From the NCBI GenBank assembly GCA_050946055.1, contig JBMNUB010000062.1, positions 1 to 14,015 of the forward strand: a DNA stretch of 14,015 nt. Direction: 5' to 3'. The translations under genes and the position numbers were made by a program. Of this stretch, positions 1 through 6,654 are shown piece by piece (within the stretch, counting starts at the first letter, position 1; each line of letters opens with the position of its first letter). The notes under the pieces are model-generated. The model saw nothing but the letters and a program-made list of their open reading frames with translations. It did not search any database and had not been told where the DNA came from. This stretch comes from Fimadaptatus sp050946055 (lineage in GTDB: Bacteria; Bacillota; Clostridia; Christensenellales; Aristaeellaceae).

Positions 1-178
1 TCCACTTAAATCTTTAAGGTTTCCGGGCGCGGAAACTGCAAGGCAGATATCTTGACTCCGAAAAATGAGATTTCCCTGCGTAAAAAATCCTTAGCGCCCG
101 CCGCACATGCCGCCGGGCGCGATTAAAATCGGCGAACCGCGAGGCCCGCCGAACTCTCCGGGGGGATTTGACATTCTG
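1..178. repeat. Dispersed repeat A, copy 1 (structured, left edge of window)
   Basis: This stretch aligns along its whole length with 9949-10126, about 80% identical by eye, both copies 178 nt in the same orientation. Four short pairings exist in both copies: GGAAA with TTTCC (31-35 and 71-75), CTGC with GCAG, GCGCCC (94-99) with GGGCGC (115-120), and TCGGCG (129-134) with CGCCGA (147-152). In the last, the other copy has TGCCGA, which still pairs through a G-U. The repeat may begin before the window. The reverse strand has a short open frame (14-226) whose central peptide is also similar in copy 2, so a small-protein reading is possible; I favour a non-coding repeat. Confidence 0.7.
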
Positions 179-208
179 TGCCGTCCGCGATGTGCGGGCG
201 GCGCAGCC

Positions 209-246
209 CTGTGGATGTGAAAGCAAGCTCCCCCATCCACAGTTTT
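209..246 (+). terminator. Terminator-like hairpin after repeat A copy 1
   Basis: CTGTGGAT (209-216) pairs perfectly with ATCCACAG (235-242) and is followed by TTTT (243-246). The 18-nt loop is long, so this is a moderate intrinsic terminator. It would act on rightward transcription that crosses repeat A; the reverse strand has no T tract. A comparable but stronger hairpin follows the other A copy. Confidence 0.45.
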
Positions 247-248
247 CA

Positions 249-452
249 GGTTGTTCACGGTCTTGGCGGGATTAGCGCGCCAAAGCGTATCACGGCTTCT
301 TCATTGTAGGCAGGTCAATGAAGGTTCGGCCTGCATTTTTCAGCATTAACCGCTTGCCGCAATTACGACATTTGGCCTAGCCTTCACAATTCCCCGGATT
401 TCCATAAAGAGCCGCTTTTCAGCGCCTTTAGCTTAGCTTCCCGTGAACAACC
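249..452. mobile_element. Repeat B, copy 1: decayed MITE- or IS-like relic
   Basis: Positions 315-413 align with 9760-9859, the shared core including TGCATTTTT-AGCATTAA and the TTTCC..AAGAGCC end. The segment is bracketed by a perfect 12-bp inverted repeat, GGTTGTTCACGG (249-260) and CCGTGAACAACC (441-452). On the reverse strand a fragment reads K-C-R-N-C-G-K, like the zinc ribbon at the start of many transposases, but a stop (TAG) interrupts the frame just upstream. I infer a degraded non-autonomous element; no intact transposase is present. It lies directly downstream of rnr. Confidence 0.4.
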
Positions 453-466
453 AGTTTTCAGTGCGC

Positions 467-2605
467 TTAGCACCTGTCCGACAGCGTCATGTATACGCGC
501 GGCTCGGCCAGCGATACGTTGCTCACCCTGGCGCGTATGCGCATGCCTATCTCAAGCACATTGCCGGAATCCGATACCATGCGCGTCATGGCTTCATCCG
601 CAGTATAGTATTCATCCAGCGTGCGCAGCGGTATCGCGCCCTCGCAGAAGTTGTCAAGCGATGCGAATACAGCCCACGAGCACATGCCGGATATCGCGCC
701 CTCAAACTCCTCGCCCACATGCGAAAGCATATAGGCACACTTGAGCAGGTTGTCGGCCTCGCGCTCGGCTGCGGCGGCGTTCAGCTCGCATGCCGAACAT
801 GCTGCGGCCAGTGCGGGCAGCTCCGAGGTCAATCGCTTACATCCGCCCGAAAGCGTGCGCCCGGACAGCGCATAGTGCAAAAGCCTATGCACAAGCAGGT
901 CGGGATAGCGCCTTATAGGCGAAGTGAAGTGGCAATAGTCCTCCAGCGCTAGGCCGAAGTGTCCCAGCGGCTTCTCGCTGTAACGCGCCTTGGTCATGGC
1001 GCGCAGCGCGGAGGTCTGTATGAGCGCCTTGGCGGGACTGTCCTCGCTCAGCTCCAACAGGCGCTGTATGGCGCGAGGCTCGGCATTCGCGCCCGCGCGC
1101 CAGCTTATGCCCAGCCCGGCGGCGGTCTTTTCCAGCTCGGCAATGTCGTTTGCGTCCGGCTTTTCGTGCACGCGGTATACACAGCCCATGTCGTTGCGCA
1201 GCATGTGCGCGGCCACTGTCTGATTGGCCAACAGCATGAACTCCTCTATCAGGCTCTCTGCCGGGCCTTGCACGCGCGGCACCAGCTCTATGGGCGCACC
1301 GCTTTCGTCCAGTCGGAATTCCACCTCGGACGACTCAAAGTTTATCGCGCCGCGCGCATGTCTGCGCTTTGCAAGCACATCGGCAAGGCGGCGCATGTCG
1401 CGCAGCACGGGCTTGAGCTGCTCCGGTATGCGCGCGCAGTCGCCCGCAAGCAGTTCGTTCACGTCGGCATAGGTCAGGCGCGCGTGCGAATGTATTATGG
1501 AGGGGAATATCGCATAATCACGCACCATGCCGTCCTCTATCTCCATCTCGCAAGTCATCGCCAGCCTGTCCACTTCGGGCATAAGGCTGCACAGCTCGCA
1601 GGACAGTGCCTCGGGCAGCATGTGTATCGTGCGCCACGGCAGATACACCGATGTGCCGCGCCTGCGCGCCTCGCCGTCTATCGCCATGCCCTGCCGCACA
1701 AAGTGCGACACGTCGGCTATATGCACGCCCAGCAGCGTGCGCCCGCCCTCATGGCGCAGCGACACGGCATCGTCGAAGTCCTTGGCAGTATCGCCGTCTA
1801 TCGTGAAGCAGGTGAGGCTTCTCAGGTCGCGGCGCTGCTCGTCGCCAAGGCCTTCCTTCTCCAGATTGCGCAGCATGGCTACTTGGCCGTCATCCAGTTC
1901 GGGATATTCCGCATCTAGCCCGAAGCGCTCCTCCAGCGCCGCGCGATACAGCTCCAGCCCGTTGGGGTCAGGCTCTATGCGCAGGAGTCTGGCGCGCAGT
2001 ATGTCGCCGCGCACCGGCCTTGAGCCTATGCGCACGCGCGCCACATCGCCCCTTTGCAGCTCCTGCTCAACGCCGCTTATCTCGCAGCGGAACAGGCGGC
2101 GCATGCTGCCCAGCGGGCTGAGCAGATAGCGCACGCGGCGCTCATCGCCCTCGGAGTACAGCGCAGGATACTCCGCATCGCTTACGGCGGCTTCCAGCTC
2201 CAGCTCGCGCCCGCCGCCGGGGAACTCGTCCGGCGTGCGTATCAGCAGCGCCGAAGGCTCCTCGCCCTTGAGCAGCAGCACCTGCACCTGTTCGCCCGCA
2301 AACGCTATGCGGCGCGGCATGTCCAGCGGCAGCTCGCGTCCATCGTCCAGCCACACAAACGCGCGCCCGCTCGCGGTCAGCACCACTCGCCCATCGCGTA
2401 CATACTTGTCGTTGACCGCGCGGTAATCGCCGCTGTCGGTGCGGTATATGCGCCCCTTGTCCTCCAGCTCGTCCAGCGCGGGCATTATCTCGCGCGACTT
2501 CACCTTGAGCTGACGCGCCAGCCACTTCTCGCTGCGCGCGGCGCTCTGCTTCTTTATAAGCACGTACAGTTTATCAGTTATGTTCAAATCAACAGCTCCC
2601 ATCAT
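467..2605 (-). CDS. rnr: Ribonuclease R (3'-5' exoribonuclease, RNB family)
   Basis: Processive hydrolytic 3'-5' exoribonuclease that degrades structured RNA in the cytoplasm and works in mRNA turnover, rRNA quality control and tmRNA-linked decay. The 712-residue product shows the full RNase R order: an N-terminal winged-helix segment (about 10-65), two cold-shock-like domains (about 68-235), the RNB catalytic domain (about 255-590) and a C-terminal S1 domain (about 634-712). The catalytic acidic cluster is DGDTAKDFDD at 270-279, and the family signature HFTSPIRRYPDL lies near 555-570. It is shorter than E. coli RNase R (about 813) and has no long basic tail. The ATG at 2603-2605 has no good ribosome binding site. 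An in-frame TTG at 2585-2587 has GGGAG 8 nt upstream, so the true start may be six codons later. It sits downstream of secG, a common Gram-positive order, but a terminator lies between them. Confidence 0.96.
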   Translation of the reverse strand: MMGAVDLNITDKLYVLIKKQSAARSEKWLARQLKVKSREIMPALDELEDKGRIYRTDSGDYRAVNDKYVRDGRVVLTASGRAFVWLDDGRELPLDMPRRIAFAGEQVQVLLLKGEEPSALLIRTPDEFPGGGRELELEAAVSDAEYPALYSEGDERRVRYLLSPLGSMRRLFRCEISGVEQELQRGDVARVRIGSRPVRGDILRARLLRIEPDPNGLELYRAALEERFGLDAEYPELDDGQVAMLRNLEKEGLGDEQRRDLRSLTCFTIDGDTAKDFDDAVSLRHEGGRTLLGVHIADVSHFVRQGMAIDGEARRRGTSVYLPWRTIHMLPEALSCELCSLMPEVDRLAMTCEMEIEDGMVRDYAIFPSIIHSHARLTYADVNELLAGDCARIPEQLKPVLRDMRRLADVLAKRRHARGAINFESSEVEFRLDESGAPIELVPRVQGPAESLIEEFMLLANQTVAAHMLRNDMGCVYRVHEKPDANDIAELEKTAAGLGISWRAGANAEPRAIQRLLELSEDSPAKALIQTSALRAMTKARYSEKPLGHFGLALEDYCHFTSPIRRYPDLLVHRLLHYALSGRTLSGGCKRLTSELPALAAACSACELNAAAAEREADNLLKCAYMLSHVGEEFEGAISGMCSWAVFASLDNFCEGAIPLRTLDEYYTADEAMTRMVSDSGNVLEIGMRIRARVSNVSLAEPRVYMTLSDRC

Positions 2606-3062
2606 TCGTCGTGTGTACTATGTATCTTGAGGCGGCGCGGCATGTGCGCCGCAGGATTGGCCGTGCAGCCGGGTCATAGCGCGTGTGCAAAGGGCATACG
2701 CCGCGCTGCTTGCGCGCGGTATGGCATCGCTTGGCAATTACCGGATTTGTGCCCATGCGCTGCCCGCACTGTATGCGATATCATGCCTTGCGTGCAATGC
2801 CCGGATGCCTGTTGCGATTCTTGCGCATTATGCGCGGTGTTGTCTGATTGCAATGCTTGGATGCATGCCTGTCGCGCTGCCCTTGCGCATTGTGCGCGGT
2901 TGTGCAAAGCAGTGCGTCAGGCATCTCTATGCGCCGCGTTAGCGCTCATGTCAAGGCACAATGCGCGTCCAGTGCGCCTGTTCCGTGCGCCCATCGGCCA
3001 AACCGGCCTGCCATGCCGAAGTCGCCGCGCGGCAAACGCATCTTCATATCCCATTATACCAC
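2606..3062. other. 457-nt spacer upstream of rnr, no gene seen
   Basis: I see no convincing gene. The spacer is dominated by overlapping GCGC, GCAT and TGCG words. It contains a tandem imperfect duplication (2793-2903) and a hairpin, GCGGCGC (2632-2638) with GCGCCGC (2646-2652), close to the rnr start. A separate rnr promoter must lie here if the secG terminator is efficient, but I could not find a convincing -35/-10 pair. Short open frames on both strands look like chance frames in GC-rich DNA. Confidence 0.6.
2793..2903. repeat. Imperfect tandem duplication, about 51-55 nt units
   Basis: Unit 1 (2793-2843) and unit 2 (2849-2903) share TGCAATGC, GGATGC, GCCTGT and then TTGCGCATT(A/G)TGCGCGG and TTGT in the same order. 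Unit 2 has a few extra bases. The TGCGCATTATGCGC part of unit 1 is nearly palindromic. It lies in the secG-rnr spacer and has no known role. Confidence 0.6.
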
Positions 3063-3090
3063 AAAAAGGCCGGGAGCAATGCCCCCGACC
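3063..3090 (-). terminator. Intrinsic terminator of secG
   Basis: Read on the reverse strand, GGTCGGGGGC pairs with GCTCCCGGCC (10 bp, two G-U pairs) across a 3-nt loop and is followed by TTTTTG. It begins 36 nt after the secG stop codon. It should separate secG transcripts from rnr, fully or in part. Confidence 0.88.
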
Positions 3091-3126
3091 TCAGAGTTTA
3101 CGCACATATTCCCACTGCCTTACGCG

Positions 3127-3375
3127 TCAGGAAAGATGCGAAGACAGAGCCGTCATCACGACAGCAAGCACTATAAACACTACCGCCGCGACCTTGGTTA
3201 TCAGCTTGAGCTTGCCATCTATGCTGCGCGCCTTGCTCTTGCCGAAGAAGGTCTCTGCGCCGCCGGAGACAGCGCCCAGTCCCTGAGAGTTGCCGTCCTG
3301 CATGAGCACGACCACGACCAATATAACAGCCGCTATGAGCAGGAAAACATTGGCTATTATGTACAATACATCCAT
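3127..3375 (-). CDS. secG: Preprotein translocase subunit SecG
   Basis: Small accessory subunit of the SecYEG channel, which assists export of unfolded preproteins across the cytoplasmic membrane. The 82-residue product fits the family length and shows its pattern: a first membrane helix (about 3-24, rich in Leu, Val and Ile), a cytoplasmic loop with the conserved MQDGNSQGLGAVSGGAETFFGKSKAR stretch split here as the MQDG and GGAETFFGK signatures, then a second helix (about 57-77). I chose the ATG at 3373-3375 because GAGGAGG stands 8-9 nt upstream; longer in-frame versions would add a non-SecG N-terminus and run through the promoter. It has its own promoter (3406-3434) and terminator (3063-3090), so it is probably made as a short monocistronic mRNA, with some read-through from the membrane protein gene 98 nt upstream. 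Confidence 0.94.
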   Translation of the reverse strand: MDVLYIIANVFLLIAAVILVVVVLMQDGNSQGLGAVSGGAETFFGKSKARSIDGKLKLITKVAAVVFIVLAVVMTALSSHLS

Positions 3376-3405
3376 CGACCATACCTCCTCAACATCAACG
3401 TTCCA

Positions 3406-3434
3406 ATTATAGCATAGATAGTCATTCTTGGCAA
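3406..3434 (-). promoter_or_regulatory. Sigma-A-type promoter of secG
   Basis: On the reverse strand TTGCCA (3429-3434) and TATAAT (3406-3411) are separated by exactly 17 nt, and the -10 is preceded by TGC (extended -10). The predicted start near 3399 leaves a leader of about 24 nt, with GAGGAGG correctly placed before the secG ATG. Confidence 0.88.
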
Positions 3435-3473
3435 TACCTTTGCAAATGTTAAGTTGCCGGGCACCGGGCGCGC

Positions 3474-4556
3474 TCACTTATCGTCATCGTCGTTTTCTTC
3501 CATCTTGCGGCGCAGCCAGCCGCTTATCGCGCCGTGCGAGCCAAACAGCGCACTGCCCACGCCTATAAGCGCCACCATGCCGCCAAACGTCGCCGTGAGC
3601 ATGAACAGCATCGCGCCGCGCAGTCCGCGCCGGACGCCGTTCGAACGCAACTGGCGCTCCGTCGCCGCCACGCCCTGTATCATCATCGCCATGCGCACGC
3701 ACTGCTTTATGGCATTATCGGTGGCATACCACCATTCGGGCATGAACGGCAGCAACAGCGAGGTCAGCGCATACGCTATGCAGGCAAACTTCGCCATGTC
3801 CGTGGGCATGAACCAATCGCGCAGCGACACAAAGGGCATCTCGGGCGACACTCCCTTGCGCACGGCAATCATGCGCGGCCAGGCCGTCATAACCACGCCG
3901 CCGCCCAGCGCCATCGAAGCCAGGTTTCCGGTCAGCGTATAGCCGGTCACGTAGCGCATGGTATATATCACATAGTCTATGCAGCGCGCATACACATCGC
4001 TGCTGGGCGAATTCATCAGCTCCTGAAGCAGCGAATTGCTCAGATAACCCTTTGCGGCGAATATGCTGAGCAGCTTTTGCCGGTTGACCAGACTGTGCAT
4101 CATGCCCCCGCCGAATACATCGAAGCTTATCTGAGAGTCCCACAGTTCGCGCACATAGCTGGCGTTTAAGTCGGTCAGGTCGCCGCGCGTTATCCTCAAA
4201 AGCATCAGCGCCGCAAATCCCAGCGCCAGCAGCGAACACGCCTGTATCATCAGCGCGCGCTCAAACTTCACCCGGCGCATGTACATAAAGTACTGCACGC
4301 CCACAGGCACCGCCATGCCCAGCGCGCAGGCCGCGCCGAAGTCCCAGCCGCAGTTTATGCCGGCGCACACCGCCGCGCCCACTGCGCCCGCCGCACCCCA
4401 ATACCAGCCCGAATACGCACAGGCAAACGCCATCAGCACCGGAACAGCCGGTATAATCTGCGGCGCAAACACCATAAGCGGCCTCAAGAACCAGCATGCG
4501 ACACAGGCAGCTGCCGCCATCAATGCGCCCAGTATATGTTTGGGCAGATCTGTCAT
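3474..4556 (-). CDS. Multi-pass membrane protein, probable DUF2232 (YybS-like) family
   Basis: A 360-residue integral membrane protein of unknown biochemical role. The N-terminal 120 residues form about five closely packed hydrophobic helices (about 8-25, 30-48, 52-70, 72-92, 102-121). A soluble, partly helical middle follows (about 122-200), then further hydrophobic segments near 208-228, 255-273, 283-300 and 312-337. It ends in a very acidic tail (ENDDDDK). The arrangement, and the SLRDWFMPTDMAKF segment (244-257) before a late helix, resemble DUF2232/YybS proteins; I assign this from memory, without a search. I chose the ATG at 4554-4556 because AAGGAGAT lies 6-7 nt upstream; the frame extends to 4829 but runs through the promoter. 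A strong promoter sits 74 nt upstream. The stop lies 98 nt before secG. Confidence 0.75.
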   Translation of the reverse strand: MTDLPKHILGALMAAAACVACWFLRPLMVFAPQIIPAVPVLMAFACAYSGWYWGAAGAVGAAVCAGINCGWDFGAACALGMAVPVGVQYFMYMRRVKFERALMIQACSLLALGFAALMLLRITRGDLTDLNASYVRELWDSQISFDVFGGGMMHSLVNRQKLLSIFAAKGYLSNSLLQELMNSPSSDVYARCIDYVIYTMRYVTGYTLTGNLASMALGGGVVMTAWPRMIAVRKGVSPEMPFVSLRDWFMPTDMAKFACIAYALTSLLLPFMPEWWYATDNAIKQCVRMAMMIQGVAATERQLRSNGVRRGLRGAMLFMLTATFGGMVALIGVGSALFGSHGAISGWLRRKMEENDDDDK

Positions 4557-4629
4557 AGTTTTATCTCCTTTTATCGGCAAGAAAACGTCCGCTTGCGCGC
4601 AGGCCGCATCCGCGCTGTGCGCTTGCCAT

Positions 4630-4658
4630 ATTATAGCACACGGCAGCAATAATGTAAA
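4630..4658 (-). promoter_or_regulatory. Sigma-A-type promoter of the membrane protein gene
   Basis: On the reverse strand TTTACA (4653-4658) and TATAAT (4630-4635) are spaced by 17 nt, with TGC just before the -10. Transcription would start near 4623 and give a leader of roughly 67 nt before the ATG at 4556. Confidence 0.85.
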
Positions 4659-4990
4659 CGCGCGCAGGCACAAAAAGCGGCATGCCATAAGTATTTTTGC
4701 GGCATATGCTTTGGAGCGATGTGCGCGCGTTCGGTCGCGCCGACGTGCCGCCAACCCCGGATGTACCAGTGCATGTGCGCAAGGCCACTGCCGCCGCGCA
4801 CATATGGCGGCTCCGCCATGCATCATCATTCGCTTCCGCGCTGCCTGCCGCCGCGCGCATATGCAGGGCGCATACGGCTCGGGCCTGCGATCTTTGGGAA
4901 GCCCTGCGCGCCGGGTTCATGTGACAGGCTCATGCATAAGCCATGCAGGCTGAGCCTCTGCTGTGCAAACGCCATCCCCGTCCGCAGCCC

Positions 4991-5046
4991 TTGCGCTCCC
5001 CTTGGCGCTGTGGCACATAGCCCGCCCGCTGCCAGACCTTCAGCGG
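4991..5046. repeat. Repeat C, copy 1
   Basis: A 56-nt segment that matches 5223-5278 at 54 of 56 positions, in the same orientation with 232-nt spacing. The differences are a T/C in the GGCGCTG(T/C)GGC part and a G/A in the CCCGCCC(G/A)CTG part. Similarity continues past the core (both are followed by GACAGA after a small indel). Confidence 0.85.
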
Positions 5047-5222
5047 GACAGAATGCGCTTCCCACAGTGTGAGGACACATACACCGGTTACACAAGCCGA
5101 TGATAAAGGAAGCTCCGCTCACCGTGGCGCGGGGATGCATCTCCGGCAGCTATGACAACCTCCCTTTTAGTGCCGCTCCGCAGCGCGGAGATACATATGA
5201 AGATGATAGTGCAGGCGGAGCT

Positions 5223-5278
5223 TTGCGCTCCCCTTGGCGCTGCGGCACATAGCCCGCCCACTGCCAGACCTTCAGCGG
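5223..5278. repeat. Repeat C, copy 2
   Basis: Second copy of the 56-nt direct repeat. The two copies fall in different reverse-strand reading frames relative to the open stretches around them, which argues against a shared peptide. The short interval between copies suggests local duplication or insertion of a dispersed element. Confidence 0.85.
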
Positions 5279-5386
5279 CAGGGACAGATATGACCGCGGC
5301 GCGCCTTTCTTACCATGCGGCGCTTTGCACTTCATGACCGCGCGCAATAATCCCGCCCAATACAGACAAGTATGTGCTTATGGTTA

Positions 5387-5415
5387 TTGCGCGGCGCGGG
5401 TTTAAGGGGTATAAT
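5387..5415 (+). promoter_or_regulatory. Promoter of the alpha/beta hydrolase gene
   Basis: TATAAT at 5410-5415 is a perfect -10. A weak -35, TTGCGC, lies 17 nt upstream at 5387-5392. The predicted start near 5422 leaves a leader of about 27 nt carrying GGAGGT before the ATG at 5449. Confidence 0.7.
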
Positions 5416-5448
5416 CTTGGATATAAAGCGGACGGAGGTAATTTACTT

Positions 5449-6366
5449 ATGCCCAAGCATATCGACTTTGCGTCGGCGCGCGCCGACGTTACCATAGAGG
5501 CGCTGCATTGGCCCTGCGAGAACGCGCGCGGCGTGGTGCAGCTTTGCCACGGCATGTGCGAGCACATAGAGCGCTACGATGACTTCGCAAGGTTCTTAAA
5601 CGAAAACGGATTCGCAGTTGTGGGCAACAACCACATAGGCCACGGCAAGTCGCTGATAGACGGCCAGTACGGCTACTTCGGCGAGGACGGCGCTTACAGC
5701 GAGCTGGTAGAGGATCTGGAGCTGCTTCGCCGCCGCGCGTCGGCCCTGTATCCCGGCGTGCCGTACTTCCTGTTTGGTCACAGCATGGGCTCGTTCATAG
5801 CGCGGCTGTATATCGCCCGCTATGGGCGCGAACTGGACGGCGCGGTAATATGCGGCACCAGCGGCCCCAATCCCCTATCGGGCGTGGGACAGCTGCTGGC
5901 GCGCATGGTCATAGCGCTGCGCGGCCGCAAGCACGTGAGCCACTGGCTGGAGCGCGTCGCAAGCACCGACAATCTCAAGCACATCCCCAACGCGCGCACG
6001 TCTTCCGACTGGCTCAGCCGCGATGCCGCCAAGGTGGATGAGTTCATAGCCGACGATCGCTGCGGGTTCACGTTCACCTGCTCGGCCTATCTGGAGCTGG
6101 CGCGCATGCTGGAAAACGTGTCCGACCCGGCATGGTTCAGGACCGTACCCGGCGAGCTGCCCATATTCATGATATCGGGCGACGAAGACCCCGTGGGCAA
6201 ATGGGGCGCGGGCGTACAGCAGGTATACGATCGCCTCAAGGAAGCCGGCGTAAGGGACATAACGCTCAAGCTCTATCCCGGCGCACGCCATGAGCTGCTC
6301 AACGAGATAAACCGCGAGGAGGTCTATGACGACGTGCTGGACTTCCTGCAAAAGCACATGGGATGA
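5449..6366 (+). CDS. Alpha/beta hydrolase, lysophospholipase / monoacylglycerol lipase type
   Basis: A 305-residue serine hydrolase of the Hydrolase_4 (S33-like) group that includes monoacylglycerol lipases and PldB-type lysophospholipases; likely an ester or lipid hydrolase, with the natural substrate unknown. Visible motifs: an oxyanion-hole region LCHGMCEH (32-39), NNHIGHGKS (60-68), the nucleophile elbow GHSMGS with Ser112, the acid in SGDEDPVG (Asp247), and the base in GARHELLNE (His281). A cap-like insertion occupies about 140-230. No signal peptide or membrane helix is seen, so it should be cytoplasmic. I chose the ATG at 5449 because GGAGGT lies about 9 nt upstream and the promoter directly before it excludes the longer frame. 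A spacer of 288 nt with a stem-loop separates it from the kinase gene. Isoleucine uses ATA at 12 of 15 codons. Confidence 0.9.
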   Translation: MPKHIDFASARADVTIEALHWPCENARGVVQLCHGMCEHIERYDDFARFLNENGFAVVGNNHIGHGKSLIDGQYGYFGEDGAYSELVEDLELLRRRASALYPGVPYFLFGHSMGSFIARLYIARYGRELDGAVICGTSGPNPLSGVGQLLARMVIALRGRKHVSHWLERVASTDNLKHIPNARTSSDWLSRDAAKVDEFIADDRCGFTFTCSAYLELARMLENVSDPAWFRTVPGELPIFMISGDEDPVGKWGAGVQQVYDRLKEAGVRDITLKLYPGARHELLNEINREEVYDDVLDFLQKHMG

Positions 6367-6459
6367 CGCGCTGCTCAGCACGGCGGCTTGGCATATGCGG
6401 TGCGGTCGGACTGCACTGCGCACGTTAAGCGCGCGAATATGCGTACTTCCGTGCATCAC

Positions 6460-6489
6460 AGCCGCCATTACCGGCTTGCCATGGCGGCT
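6460..6489. other. Perfect 9-bp stem-loop in the hydrolase-kinase spacer
   Basis: AGCCGCCAT (6460-6468) pairs with ATGGCGGCT (6481-6489) across a 12-nt loop. No T tract follows on either strand, so it is not a standard intrinsic terminator. It lies 93 nt after the hydrolase stop and 166 nt before the kinase start. The rest of the spacer (6367-6654) shows GC-rich sequence without a clear promoter or gene. Confidence 0.55.
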
Positions 6490-6654
6490 CAGGCACATTG
6501 CGGGCGCGGCCTTGCGCACGGCTGGCGCTAATGCCTGCCAGTCTGAGCATGTAGCGCGGCGCGCCTGCGCGGGCACATGTTGCGCGCAGCGGAATCGTTC
6601 GCCGCGCTCCGCATGCACCTGCGAAGCGCTATCACACTCAAGGAGGGCATCGCA

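Larger units (their letters stand above)
4660..5386. other. Long spacer between divergent genes, no gene seen
   Basis: About 730 nt between the leftward membrane protein promoter and the rightward hydrolase promoter. I see no believable coding region; reverse-strand frames at 4826-5140 and 5150-5347 have no ribosome binding site or recognisable domain. The contents are structural: hairpins ATGGCGG/CCGCCAT (4804-4819) and CTCCGC/GCGGAG (5176-5190), an AGGCTC/GAGCCT pair near 4925-4958, and the two copies of repeat C. Confidence 0.6.

Noticed and set aside
443..2129. Long forward-strand open frames over the rnr gene (for example 959-1918 and 1527-2129)
   Set aside because: They lie antisense to a fully recognisable RNase R, have no ribosome binding sites and show biased, low-complexity compositions typical of shadow frames in GC-rich DNA.
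2054..3286. Forward-strand 410-codon frame across the rnr-secG spacer
   Set aside because: It overlaps the start of rnr and all of secG in antisense, with no domain, and its spacer part is Cys/Ala/Arg-rich repeat translation. It is better explained as a chance frame.
4826..5347. Reverse-strand frames in the spacer before the hydrolase gene
   Set aside because: No ribosome binding site, no domain, and the repeat C copies fall in different frames in the two, so no conserved peptide is encoded.
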